A stretch of DNA of 64,000 nt from assembly GCF_039544265.1 (NCBI RefSeq), contig NZ_BAABLI010000015.1:1-64000 (forward strand), given 5' to 3'. Made by a program: the position numbers and the translations under genes. Shown here piece by piece: positions 7,222 to 15,872 of the stretch. The notes below the pieces were generated by a model. The model worked only from the letters and a program-made list of their open reading frames with translations, made no database searches and had not been told where the DNA came from. Source of the stretch: Corallincola platygyrae. GTDB taxonomy: Bacteria > Pseudomonadota > Gammaproteobacteria > Enterobacterales > Neiellaceae. Numbering within the stretch: the first letter of the stretch is position 1; each line of letters begins with the position of its first letter.

Positions 7222-8697
7222 TTATTTACTTTCGCTCAGATAGCGCTGCTTGAATGCCTTTTGCGCTTCCAGTCGTTTTTGTTTCACGGAGTCTGGCTCT
7301 TTACCTGAGAACCAGGCATGTTCGGGGCGTGACAGGATCTCATCAAGTAGCGCGCGGGCTTCTTTCGCCTGTTCGCTCTTGCCTGCATGTTCAGCGTGCT
7401 CAACGACTTCAATATACTGAGGCACCATTTCTATGTAGAAACGTTCAGCGATTTCGTACATGCCATGCCATTGTACGTAGTCTGGTGCCATCATAGCGGC
7501 ACCGTGACGGGCGCGACGACCTTCGTGGTGCCATAGGTAGAACCAGGTCCATTCGATCTCTTCGTCAAACTGCTGTTTGGTCAACATCTCATGTTTGGCC
7601 AGCATATCCATCATGGCTTTGCCTGGGCGGGCGAACTTGTCATTGTAGAGCACGACCAAGTGGTCAAACTGCTGATAGAAGTTTTCCACCCAAGGGCTGG
7701 TATGGCATGCGCTACAGACCTTCTTCATATCGGCTCGACGGTCTTCCCAGGATTTTACTTTTTTACCCTGAGCCAATGCCTTGGCATCAATTTTTTCTGA
7801 AATGGCGGGGCGTAAAGTCCAACTGATACGTGCGCCAACATCGTGGGTCAGTGGTAGCTCACGTGTGGCTGACATGTGACAGGTTGCGCACGTAGGAGCG
7901 GCATCATAATCCTCTCCCACAATCCATTTTGATGAATCCAGATTCATACGGTCGACATTGGCATAGAAGTTAATGCCGTGTTTGGACTCTTCATAGATCT
8001 CTTTCTGTGGATGGTCAGGACCAAGGTGGCATTTACCGCAGGCTTCAGGACGACGGGCCTGTACCATAGAAAACTCATGACGTTGGTGACAGGCGCTGCA
8101 GGCGCCGACAGAACCGTCCGGGTTGATTCGGCCAATGCCAGTATTGGGCCAGGTAGTGGGGTCCAGATCCCCATTTTTCAGTACTTTTACCTCTGCACCA
8201 TGGCATTGCCAGCAGCCACTCACTGCGGCAGGAGATTGCCCGTTAAAGCTTAAATGGCCTTCAACGACTTCTGCTAAGAAGTTATCCAGAGACCCGATAA
8301 TCTGGCCTGCTTTGGCGTGGTGGCTGGCGGCAAACTCAGCAACTTCTTTGTTGTGGCACTGCCCACAATCTTTAGGCGATACGATCACCGCAATGTCGAA
8401 CCCTTCATGTTTGATAGCATCAGCATCATTGGGGTCAGCACTGTGGCATTCGTAGCAACCAATGTTGGCGCCAAAGTGCTTGGAGCGCCCCCACTGTTGA
8501 TAGAGCGCAGGGTTTTGTTCTTTGTGGCAAGCAACACACTGTTTGCTGGCGTCACTCAGGGAGGTAAATGGCTTCAACATCTGCGCTTTGGGTGCAGCAT
8601 AGGCCAGGCTCAGCATCGCACTGATGCAGAGCAAAGTGAGTAGGGCAAGGAATCTTACTTGTACCGCCAAACGTCCGTTAGTCATGGCTTTATCCAT
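7222..8697 (-). CDS. Octaheme c-type cytochrome, hydroxylamine oxidoreductase (HAO)-like
   Basis: The 491-residue exported protein (signal peptide ending AYAAP, about residue 36) has eight CxxCH sites at C54, C81, C111, C162, C200, C220, C270 and C328. A C-terminal helical region carries WHHEGRRARHGAAMM, typical of the HAO family. Members either oxidise hydroxylamine or, in anaerobic non-nitrifiers, reduce nitrite or hydroxylamine. Pairing with a NapC-type quinol dehydrogenase favours a reductive role. I cannot judge whether the tyrosine that cross-links heme P460 is present. The start at 8697 is weakly supported; 8685 is an alternative, and the more distal 8772 would precede the signal peptide. 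Confidence 0.82.
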   Translation of the reverse strand: MDKAMTNGRLAVQVRFLALLTLLCISAMLSLAYAAPKAQMLKPFTSLSDASKQCVACHKEQNPALYQQWGRSKHFGANIGCYECHSADPNDADAIKHEGFDIAVIVSPKDCGQCHNKEVAEFAASHHAKAGQIIGSLDNFLAEVVEGHLSFNGQSPAAVSGCWQCHGAEVKVLKNGDLDPTTWPNTGIGRINPDGSVGACSACHQRHEFSMVQARRPEACGKCHLGPDHPQKEIYEESKHGINFYANVDRMNLDSSKWIVGEDYDAAPTCATCHMSATRELPLTHDVGARISWTLRPAISEKIDAKALAQGKKVKSWEDRRADMKKVCSACHTSPWVENFYQQFDHLVVLYNDKFARPGKAMMDMLAKHEMLTKQQFDEEIEWTWFYLWHHEGRRARHGAAMMAPDYVQWHGMYEIAERFYIEMVPQYIEVVEHAEHAGKSEQAKEARALLDEILSRPEHAWFSGKEPDSVKQKRLEAQKAFKQRYLSESK

Positions 8698-8890
8698 TCT
8701 TCGTCGCGTGGTCGTACCCTTATTATTTTTATGGGTACAAGGATGGATAAATAATAGACATATAATCCACATTTTATGTGGGTGATTTGAAAAATTGTTA
8801 ACCCCCTCACTGGTCGATAAATAAACAACTGAGCGAGATCAAACCTTATAGCCAGTTAAGAGTTTGCTCATAAATAACACATTATCTATA

Positions 8891-8906
8891 CTGTATGCAT
8901 ATACAG
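8891..8906 (+). promoter_or_regulatory. LexA box (SOS operator) for imuA-imuB-dnaE2
   Basis: The sequence CTGTATGCATATACAG matches the CTGT-N8-ACAG operator of gammaproteobacterial LexA perfectly. It lies 16 bases before the chosen imuA start and covers an alternative ATG at 8895. That identifies the cassette as SOS-controlled and argues for the downstream start. Confidence 0.9.
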
Positions 8907-8921
8907 TATTTGGTGGTGTTA

Positions 8922-9653
8922 ATGGGGTCTCTTGAATCCTTATTTGATAGTGGTGCGATATGGCAGGGGCGTAATCCTCGCACAACTTCAGAATGCTCTT
9001 TTCCGACTCAGATAGCCAAGCTTGATGATGCATTAACTGGTGGCTGGCGCACGGGTGAATTAATCGAGTTGCTGTTATCACAGCCAGGGATCGGTGAATT
9101 ACAGTTGCTGCTGCCTGCCATGGCTAAACAAGCGTCGCGTGATGCCTGGCAGTTGTGGATAAATCCTCCTGCTATGCCTTATGCCCCAGCGCTCTCTGCA
9201 GCAGGTCTCGAACTTTCACAACAGTTGATTGTTGAATCTCGTTGTTTAAAGAAGGCGTTATGGAGTGCTGAACAGGCGTTGAAATCTGGCTGCTGTAGCT
9301 GCGTGCTGCTTTGGTTACCTGACCCCAGGCTACAAGCCAGTATGACTCAGTTGCGCCGACTGCAATTGGCCGCAGAAGAGGGCAATGCCCTGATTTTTAT
9401 GTTGCGCCCACAGTGGTTAGGTGAACAATTTACCCAGCTGCAAAGCTCTCCCGCAGCAACCCGATTATCGCTTAGCCTGATGGAAGATGGATTGAGTGTT
9501 GAGCTATTTAAGCGTCGGGGTAGCTGGGCGCTTAAACCTTTCACGGTAGATCTGTCGACAGGTTTACAGCTTCCACAGATCACACCGCAATCAACCCATC
9601 AAACCTGCTTGCAAACCTCTGGTGCAGATATCATTCAAGGGCCATGGAGTTAG
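8922..9653 (+). CDS. imuA: ImuA, RecA/SulA-like partner of translesion synthesis
   Basis: The protein has 243 residues. The opening includes LDDALTGGWRTGELIELL, the RecA-like start seen in ImuA (SulA-related) proteins, followed by a degenerate ATPase-like fold without an intact Walker A motif. ImuA works with ImuB and DnaE2 in damage-induced mutagenesis. The start at 8922 is chosen because the 8895 ATG lies inside the LexA operator. It is followed six bases later by imuB. All three genes run in one direction from the LexA box, the classic mutagenesis cassette. Confidence 0.88.
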   Translation: MGSLESLFDSGAIWQGRNPRTTSECSFPTQIAKLDDALTGGWRTGELIELLLSQPGIGELQLLLPAMAKQASRDAWQLWINPPAMPYAPALSAAGLELSQQLIVESRCLKKALWSAEQALKSGCCSCVLLWLPDPRLQASMTQLRRLQLAAEEGNALIFMLRPQWLGEQFTQLQSSPAATRLSLSLMEDGLSVELFKRRGSWALKPFTVDLSTGLQLPQITPQSTHQTCLQTSGADIIQGPWS

Positions 9654-9659
9654 AGGGGT

Positions 9660-11255
9660 ATGGCTTGGCTGGCGGTAGAATTTCCGAACCTGGCACTGGA
9701 GTGGTGTAGCCGCGGTCTAGGTGATGCCCAGACAGTGGTGCTGCTGGATTCTAAACATAAGGTTTCCCAGTGTAATCAGATCGCGGCGGCTCAAGGGGTT
9801 GAACCGGGCATGACGCTGGCCACACTGCTGGCGCTGGTCGACGACGTCACTTTGGTCAGTGACAGTGATGCTCGGCGCTTGTATGGGCTTACGCCAAGCC
9901 GAGAACTTGGCCAAAGTTCGGTTAAAGGGAACTCAGGTAAAAAGAGTGCGGGTAAAGAAAGACGTAGTAAACAAACTGAGTCTCTGACATCCCTTGATGC
10001 ACTTCAGCAGTTGGCGCTCTGGGCAAACGATTACTCTGCCCAGATCCTGCTTGTTCCCCCTCAGAGCCTAGTGATTGAGATCGGCAGTATGCTGCGATTG
10101 TTTGGCGGCTTGCCTGGGTATTTAGCGCAATTTGAACATGGATTGCAGCAACTCGATTACCCCTGCCGTTGGGCAACGGCACATACGCCAGTAGCGGCAT
10201 TTACCTTGGCTTATACCGCAACAGCGTGGCGTCAGGTGAGCGCAAAATCGACGATGGCGCAGTTGGTTCGATTACCTGTTACCAGTCTGCCGATCAGTGT
10301 CGAGCAAAAGCAGTCTCTGGAGCGGTTAGGGCTGAGTCAGCTGGAGCAACTTTTGGCGTTACCTGCAGCGCAGGTGCGTAAACGATTGGGCGGAGCATTA
10401 CTGTGTTGGCTATTAGAACTGCAGGGCCGCCTGCAACCCAGGTTTACCCGCTTCGTTGTACCTCCTCAATTTGAGATGCAGTTACCGCTGCTGGCTGAAA
10501 TCGTGCACATCCACGGTTTGTTATTTCCATTACGGCGCTTGCTGGAAGGTATGGTGAGTTACATGCGTCACCGTCAGTTGGCAACAACAAGCTGTCTGCT
10601 GTCGCTGACTCACAGAGATCAGCCAGCCACATTGATCCGTTTGAATTCTGCGGCGCCTGAAGTGGCATTGGCAGAGTGGCTGCAATTAAGTCAACTTCAG
10701 CTGGAACGTCATCAACTGGTTGCCCCTGTGATCAGTATGTCACTTTGCTGTGATCAGTGGGTGGAGTTAACCGCAGAAGCCAAAGACTTGCTGCAGGCAA
10801 AACATGGACAGGGTTTGAGTCGATTACAATTGCTGGGGCGATTGCAAAGTCAGCTAGGCTCTGAACAGCTCTATGGTTTGCGCTGTGGTCAGGCTCACAC
10901 ACCGGAACACGCCTGGCAACGTGCTGAACCTTCTGTTTCTCCTGCTTCAGCTTCTTCTGTTTCAGTCTCTTCTGCTGAACCACCGTCTGTTTCGTCTCAG
11001 GAGACAGGAAGCCAACTTCATTCGTCAATGGTGCCGATACGTCGTCCGAGTTGGTTACTAGACCCCGCTCAGCCTTTGACCAGCAAAAATATTCAGATCC
11101 TGGATGGTCCGGAGCGGATCAGTTCCGGCTGGTGGCGATGGCCAGAGCCGGCAGTATTACGAGACTATTTTGTTGCCAAAGATGGCGATGGCCGTTTGTG
11201 CTGGATCTATAAAGACGCGCAGGGCAGTTGGTTTGTGCATGGCTGGTTTAGCTGA
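9660..11255 (+). CDS. imuB: ImuB, catalytically inactive Y-family polymerase-like protein
   Basis: The 531-residue protein begins MAWLAVEFPNLALE where active Y-family polymerases have acidic metal ligands. The second catalytic site is likewise replaced (VIEIGSML), consistent with the known inactivity of ImuB. ImuB bridges the beta clamp and DnaE2. Odd features are a Lys/Ser-rich insertion at about 80-105 and a Ser-rich low-complexity stretch at about 420-450. The latter resembles a flexible linker before the C-terminal tail. A GAGGGG site sits close to the ATG. The stop overlaps the dnaE2 start (TGATG). Confidence 0.9.
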   Translation: MAWLAVEFPNLALEWCSRGLGDAQTVVLLDSKHKVSQCNQIAAAQGVEPGMTLATLLALVDDVTLVSDSDARRLYGLTPSRELGQSSVKGNSGKKSAGKERRSKQTESLTSLDALQQLALWANDYSAQILLVPPQSLVIEIGSMLRLFGGLPGYLAQFEHGLQQLDYPCRWATAHTPVAAFTLAYTATAWRQVSAKSTMAQLVRLPVTSLPISVEQKQSLERLGLSQLEQLLALPAAQVRKRLGGALLCWLLELQGRLQPRFTRFVVPPQFEMQLPLLAEIVHIHGLLFPLRRLLEGMVSYMRHRQLATTSCLLSLTHRDQPATLIRLNSAAPEVALAEWLQLSQLQLERHQLVAPVISMSLCCDQWVELTAEAKDLLQAKHGQGLSRLQLLGRLQSQLGSEQLYGLRCGQAHTPEHAWQRAEPSVSPASASSVSVSSAEPPSVSSQETGSQLHSSMVPIRRPSWLLDPAQPLTSKNIQILDGPERISSGWWRWPEPAVLRDYFVAKDGDGRLCWIYKDAQGSWFVHGWFS

Positions 11256-14200
11256 TGTCCTATGCCGAGCTTCATTGCCTCAGTAGCTACAGTTTTTTAC
11301 GCGGGGCGTCTCATCCGGAAGAGCTGGTAGCCATGGCTGCGCAGCTTGACTACAAAGCCCTGGCTATCACTGATGAGTGCTCGGTAGCCGGTGTGGTGAA
11401 AGCCCATATGATGGCCAAGCAGGTGGGGCTTCAACTGATTGTTGGCAGTGAGTTCCAACTCACCTGTGGTGACCGTTGTGTGTTACTGGCACCGAATCGC
11501 AAGGCGTATGGTGAACTGTGTGAGTTGATTACATTAGGGCGACGGCGCTGTGAAAAAGGCCAATATCAGCTGGATTGGCCTGATCTCATTGATGTTACAA
11601 AGCGCTGTCTGCTGCTGTGGTGGCCAGCATCGGAAGACAGCTTTTCCACTCGCGTTAATGAGCTGAAAGTACACTGGCCTGAACAGCTTTGGCTGCTGCA
11701 ACATCGTTGGTTGTTGTCGACGGAGAAGTCAGCATTGCAGCGATGGCAGTTGCTGGCGGCACAGCATAAGGTTCCTGTGGTCGCGGGAGGTGGTGTGCTT
11801 ATGCATGAGCGTAGTCGGCAACCGATGCAGGATCTGCTGAGTGCCATTCGGCTCAATATGCCTGTGGCTGATGTTGTATCGCAACTGTCGCCTAATGCTG
11901 AGCGTGTGCTCAGACCGGTGGAAGTTCTACAGAAGCTGTTTTCAGCCGATGCGTTGGCGCAAACGCTGGAGATCGCCAAACGCTGTCGGTTTTCATTGGA
12001 TGAGCTGCAATATGAATACCCGGCTGAATTAGTGCCGGATGGCCTTAGCGCATCGGAGTACTTGGCGCTTGAGGTGGAAAAAGGGGCACTGTGGCGATTC
12101 CCCAAAGGTATGCCTTTGCCTGTGCGAGCTCTGTTACGAAAAGAGTTATCGCTGATCGCAGATTTAAGATACGAATACTTTTTTCTCACCATCTACGATG
12201 TGGTGCAGTTCGCTAAGTCTCGTCACATATTGCATCAGGGGCGGGGCTCAGCAGCCAATTCGGTCGTCTGTTACTGCCTGGGGATCACGGAAGTGGACCC
12301 AACCAAGGTGGATCTACTGTTTGAGCGTTTTATCTCGAAAGAGCGTAATGAGCCTCCAGATATCGATGTCGATTTTGAGCATGAACGTCGTGAAGAAGTT
12401 ATCCAGTATATCTACCAAAAATATGGCCGTGATCGTGCAGCCTTAGCGGCGACCGTGATCAGTTACCGCTTTAAGAGTGCGCTGCGGGATGTAGGCAAAG
12501 CGCTGGGAATAGATACCAGTCTGCTTGAGCATTGGCTGCATCAGGTGGACCGCCGTGACCGACAAATTGGCTGGCAGCAGCAGATGGCGGACATGGGAGC
12601 GTTGGACCAGCCGATGGGTGAGCGTCTGGTGGCGTTGATATCTCAACTGATTGGTTTTCCACGGCACCTGTCTCAGCATGTTGGCGGATTTATTATTTCA
12701 GCGGGGCCTCTGCATCAGTTGGTACCGGTGGAAAATGCTGCGATGGCTGACCGTACTGTGATCCAGTGGGATAAGGATGATCTGGAATCGCTGGGCTTGT
12801 TGAAGGTCGATGTATTGGCTCTGGGCATGCTGACCGCGATCCGTAAGTGTTTTGCCATGGTGGCGGAAATTACCGGTGAGCCGATGGGCATGGCGCAGGT
12901 GGTTTGGGAGCAGCCAGAGGTCTACGACATGTTGTGCCAGGCTGACAGCATTGGCGTGTTTCAGATTGAGTCCCGTGCGCAATCCAACATGCTGCCGCGA
13001 CTCAAACCGCGCTGTTATTACGATTTGGTGATCCAGATTGCGATTGTCCGGCCTGGCCCGATCCAAGGGGATATGGTGCACCCGTATCTGCGGCGCAAAC
13101 AGGGGGTAGAGCCCGTGATTTACCCCAATCCAGCGTTAGAGCCTGTGTTATCACGGACGCTGGGTGTGCCGCTATTTCAGGAGCAGGTGATCAAGCTGGC
13201 GATGGTCGCGGCTGGATTCAGCGCCGGTGAGGCTGACCAATTGCGGCGAGCCATGGCCAGTTGGAAAAAGCATGGCCAGTTAGAGGTGTTTGAGAAAAAG
13301 TTTCTGCTGGGCATGACCAATAACGGTTATCAGCGTGACTTTGCTGAGCAGGTCTTCCGGCAGATCCGCGGCTTTGGTGAGTATGGCTTTCCCGAGTCCC
13401 ATTCTGCCAGCTTCGCGTTACTGGCTTATGTGTCTGCCTGGCTGAAATACCACTATCCCGCTGCGTTTTGCTGTGCATTACTCAACAGTCAGCCCATGGG
13501 GTTTTATACGCCGTCTCAACTGGTCCAGGATGTGAAGCGGCATGGCGTGACAGTGTTACCCGTGGACGTGACCCGTAGTGATTGGGATCATCTGCTGGAG
13601 CCTATTCAAGCCAACCATGATCGAGTTGAAGGGCATGGTATCCGTTTGGGACTGCGTATGGTCAAAGGGGTGTCCCATCAAGCCATGGCACGCCTAGTGG
13701 ATGCGCGACCCGCGGAAGGGTTTGCAGACCTGAGTGAGTTTTACCAATACATGCAGGCAGCCGGGGGCATCGCCAAAGATGAGCTGGAAGCGCTTGCAGC
13801 CGGTGGTGCACTTAAATCGTTGGGTGGACACCGATACCAATCTCGTTGGCAATTGGCAGGTGCAGAGGCCAGTACGCCTTTGTTTCCTGCACGGGTGGAG
13901 AGTGATGGCGTGGCGTTAGCTGCGCCTACCGAGGTGGAGTCTGTGTATGAAGATTTTGCCAGTCTGGGGTTGTCTCTGGAACGTCATCCGTTAGCCATAT
14001 TGCGTGGTGAGGGTTTGCTTCCCGGTTGTGCCACTGCGGCAGAATTGATTACCAGAGCGAATGGCAGTTTAGCGACAGTGGTTGGATTGGTCACCGGGCG
14101 CCAGCGCCCCGGCACTGCATCGGGTGTTACCTTCATCACCCTGGAAGATGAAACCGGAAATACCAATGTGGTGGTTTGGCAGGCCACCGCAAGAGCCCAG

Positions 14201-14347
14201 AAACAGCCCTATTTGACGGCGCGTCTACTCGAAGTGCGTGGCATTGTTGAGCAGCAGGGTGAGGTGGTTCACTTGATTGCTGGAAAACTCACCGATCGCA
14301 GCCATGAGCTGGAAGGATTACTGCTAAAGTCCCGAGATTTCTGCTAA
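11255..14347 (+). CDS. dnaE2: Error-prone DNA polymerase III alpha subunit DnaE2
   Basis: The 1030-residue protein has an N-terminal PHP domain (YAELHCLSSYSFLRGASHP at residue 3 onward). The C-family catalytic core follows, with PPDIDVDF placing Asp369, Asp371 and Asp373 among the active-site carboxylates. Helix-hairpin-helix and OB-fold regions follow, the latter ending near HLIAGKL. Length is typical of DnaE2 (replicative DnaE is about 1160). It performs mutagenic translesion synthesis with ImuA/ImuB after DNA damage. The start overlaps the imuB stop, implying translational coupling. Confidence 0.93.
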   Translation: MSYAELHCLSSYSFLRGASHPEELVAMAAQLDYKALAITDECSVAGVVKAHMMAKQVGLQLIVGSEFQLTCGDRCVLLAPNRKAYGELCELITLGRRRCEKGQYQLDWPDLIDVTKRCLLLWWPASEDSFSTRVNELKVHWPEQLWLLQHRWLLSTEKSALQRWQLLAAQHKVPVVAGGGVLMHERSRQPMQDLLSAIRLNMPVADVVSQLSPNAERVLRPVEVLQKLFSADALAQTLEIAKRCRFSLDELQYEYPAELVPDGLSASEYLALEVEKGALWRFPKGMPLPVRALLRKELSLIADLRYEYFFLTIYDVVQFAKSRHILHQGRGSAANSVVCYCLGITEVDPTKVDLLFERFISKERNEPPDIDVDFEHERREEVIQYIYQKYGRDRAALAATVISYRFKSALRDVGKALGIDTSLLEHWLHQVDRRDRQIGWQQQMADMGALDQPMGERLVALISQLIGFPRHLSQHVGGFIISAGPLHQLVPVENAAMADRTVIQWDKDDLESLGLLKVDVLALGMLTAIRKCFAMVAEITGEPMGMAQVVWEQPEVYDMLCQADSIGVFQIESRAQSNMLPRLKPRCYYDLVIQIAIVRPGPIQGDMVHPYLRRKQGVEPVIYPNPALEPVLSRTLGVPLFQEQVIKLAMVAAGFSAGEADQLRRAMASWKKHGQLEVFEKKFLLGMTNNGYQRDFAEQVFRQIRGFGEYGFPESHSASFALLAYVSAWLKYHYPAAFCCALLNSQPMGFYTPSQLVQDVKRHGVTVLPVDVTRSDWDHLLEPIQANHDRVEGHGIRLGLRMVKGVSHQAMARLVDARPAEGFADLSEFYQYMQAAGGIAKDELEALAAGGALKSLGGHRYQSRWQLAGAEASTPLFPARVESDGVALAAPTEVESVYEDFASLGLSLERHPLAILRGEGLLPGCATAAELITRANGSLATVVGLVTGRQRPGTASGVTFITLEDETGNTNVVVWQATARAQKQPYLTARLLEVRGIVEQQGEVVHLIAGKLTDRSHELEGLLLKSRDFC

Positions 14348-14381
14348 TTTACAGAAAAACACAGGTAAAAAAGGATATCCC

Positions 14382-14966
14382 GTGACTACGCCATTGGAGC
14401 AAACCCTGGAAGCGATTGACCAGGTAAACAGCCAGGATCCCAACCTGGAGATCTGTTACGAAGTCGAAGTTCCAAAGGAACTGCTTTATGGGCAGCGCAT
14501 GAGCGAACGATTGGCTCAGTTTGAGCCGGGCGCATCAGAACACTTGCAGATCGCGGCCAGAGCTCAACATATCAAGCGTTGGGCCGTGCCCCGCAGTGAT
14601 TACCCAATGGATCGAGCGGGCTATCAGAAGTGGCGGGTGGGTCTTGGCAAAATGCATGCTGAACTTGCGGGCGAATTAATGGCTGAGCAAGGTTACGGTG
14701 CGGATGATATTGCACGCACTCAGCAGTTGCTGCGCAAAGAAAAGATTAAGCGAGATCCAGAGTGTCAGGCATTGGAAGATGTGATTTGCCTGGTATTCCT
14801 CGAGTACTACTTTGAAGACTTTGCCGCCAAACATACTGAAGAGAAACTGATCGGTATTGTTAAAAAGACCTGGGCCAAAATGTCAGACCGCGGTCATGAG
14901 GAAGCATTGAAACTGCCTCTTTCTGAGGCAATGTTAACCTTAGTGAACAAGGCCTTAGCTTCGTAG
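14382..14966 (+). CDS. DUF4202 family protein
   Basis: This 194-residue soluble protein starts at a GTG preceded by AAGGA at seven-base spacing. Conserved-looking features are HLQIAARAQHIKRWAVPR (about 55-72), a KMHAEL helix and LEDVICLVFLEYYFEDFA (about 128-145). The regularly placed His and acidic residues resemble an HD-type metal site. I recognise the DUF4202 family, whose function is unknown to me. It lies 34 bases after dnaE2 and could be read through from that operon. A possible terminator hairpin lies at 15006-15040. Confidence 0.75.
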   Translation: MTTPLEQTLEAIDQVNSQDPNLEICYEVEVPKELLYGQRMSERLAQFEPGASEHLQIAARAQHIKRWAVPRSDYPMDRAGYQKWRVGLGKMHAELAGELMAEQGYGADDIARTQQLLRKEKIKRDPECQALEDVICLVFLEYYFEDFAAKHTEEKLIGIVKKTWAKMSDRGHEEALKLPLSEAMLTLVNKALAS

Positions 14967-15405
14967 TAACTCTCTATTTTGTAAGAATATTACACCGTTT
15001 TTGAAATGCCGCCTGTCAGTGATGACGCAGCGGCGTTTCTTGTATGGGCCGGGTTGGTGCGCATGTGGAGTGGTTTCACGTATCAATGGAGTGTAAAAAA
15101 ATAAAAAAATGAGAACTGGCTCCCAAATTTTATGTCTTCAACTGTAGTTATTGTCACAAATTGCGGTTTGTGGCTGTGCTAGCGGTGAAAAAAACCTTTT
15201 AAAACCGAAAGTTAATAAAAAGTTATCTTTTTTAATAAAAAATTTAACAAAACATAAACAATTGACTAAAATTGCATCAAGTCAGAGCAATCACTCAGCT
15301 AAGTGATTTTTTATTGAGCGAGATCAGCTCGCGTTTTTTAGCGATTACTAGTCTTAGCAGTGACGAATTTATAACCAATTTCAAATTAACCAGTTGGAGA
15401 TAGTG
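14967..15405. other. Gene-poor AT-rich gap with operator-like dyad and terminator
   Basis: This 439-base stretch has no convincing protein gene. It contains the palindrome TGTAAGAATATTACA (14980-14994), a hairpin GAAATGCCGC/GCGGCGTTTC (about 15006-15040) that may end the DUF4202 transcript, a very AT-rich tract (about 15100-15270), and an intrinsic terminator at 15289-15312. The 53-codon ORF begins just after it. Confidence 0.6.
15289..15312 (+). terminator. Intrinsic terminator upstream of a small ORF
   Basis: AATCACT (15289-15295) pairs with AGTGATT (15302-15308) over a six-base loop and leads into a T-run. No gene ends nearby. It either ends a small RNA from the AT-rich tract or attenuates the leader of the ORF at 15406. 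Confidence 0.7.
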
Positions 15406-15567
15406 ATGGATAAAGCCATGACCGCAGCAGAAGTGGAAGCGCTGCGAAAACAACTGGCGACGGATCGCACTGTAATGGTGGACATTATGGACCACCTGAA
15501 GCAACTCGTTCTTGTCGCTGGCGAAAACAGCCCTCAGGCGACAAACGAAGAGAGCTACGCTGCCTGA
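15406..15567 (+). CDS. Small hypothetical protein, 53 residues
   Basis: An ATG with GGAG seven bases upstream opens a 53-codon frame starting MDKAMTAAEVEALRKQ. The first 40 residues look like one amphipathic helix with heptad-like Leu/Val spacing. The tail is polar and acidic (ENSPQATNEES). There is no signal peptide or membrane segment. A strong terminator follows 30 bases after the stop, and another lies 94 bases before the start, so it forms a separate small unit. I do not recognise the family. The ribosome site and flanking terminators make it likely to be real. Confidence 0.65.
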   Translation: MDKAMTAAEVEALRKQLATDRTVMVDIMDHLKQLVLVAGENSPQATNEESYAA

Positions 15568-15597
15568 TATCTGGCTTTATCTCTCAATCGAATATCT

Positions 15598-15623
15598 AAA
15601 GGGCCGCTGAAAAGCGGCCCTTT
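15598..15623 (+). terminator. Strong intrinsic terminator after the 53-residue ORF
   Basis: The stem AAAGGGCCGCT (15598-15608)/AGCGGCCCTTT (15613-15623) has a GAAA loop and is followed by a T-rich stretch. It isolates the small ORF from the thiamine operon. Confidence 0.85.
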
Positions 15624-15661
15624 CTATTTCTGCAATATTTCCCTTATACTCAAACCCACAT

Positions 15662-15762
15662 TCTTGTCGGAGTGCCGAGCCACCTTTGGGTGGATAGGCT
15701 GAGATCGCGAAAGCGGGATCCGTGGAACCTGATCGGGTTAATACCTGCGAAGGGAAACAAGA
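15662..15762 (+). promoter_or_regulatory. TPP riboswitch (THI box) of the thiamine operon
   Basis: All hallmarks of the thiamine-pyrophosphate aptamer are present. P1 is TCTTGT (15662-15667)/ACAAGA (15757-15762). The CTGAGA core lies at 15699-15704, and a CCTGATCGGGTTAATACC segment is followed by TGCGAAGGGAAACA. A second hairpin AGAGTG (15762-15767)/CACTCT (15794-15799) overlaps the end of P1, and a stem ACGTTT/AAACGT lies just before the thiC ribosome site. This suggests control at translation initiation. Bound TPP would reduce expression of the downstream thi genes. Confidence 0.95.
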
Positions 15763-15872
15763 GAGTGCTTCGTCATTGGCAGTTCGGGCGATCACTCTAG
15801 CATCCTACTGACCAAACTCATCTATCGGTGCGCCGACGTTTTACTGTTAACACGGTTAAACGTGAGGCCACA

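Noticed and set aside
8829..8842. FNR-like site CTGAG-CGAG-ATCAA upstream of the HAO-like gene
   Set aside because: Only one half matches TTGAT-N4-ATCAA well, and the same GAGCGAGATCA word occurs at 15315 without a respiratory gene.
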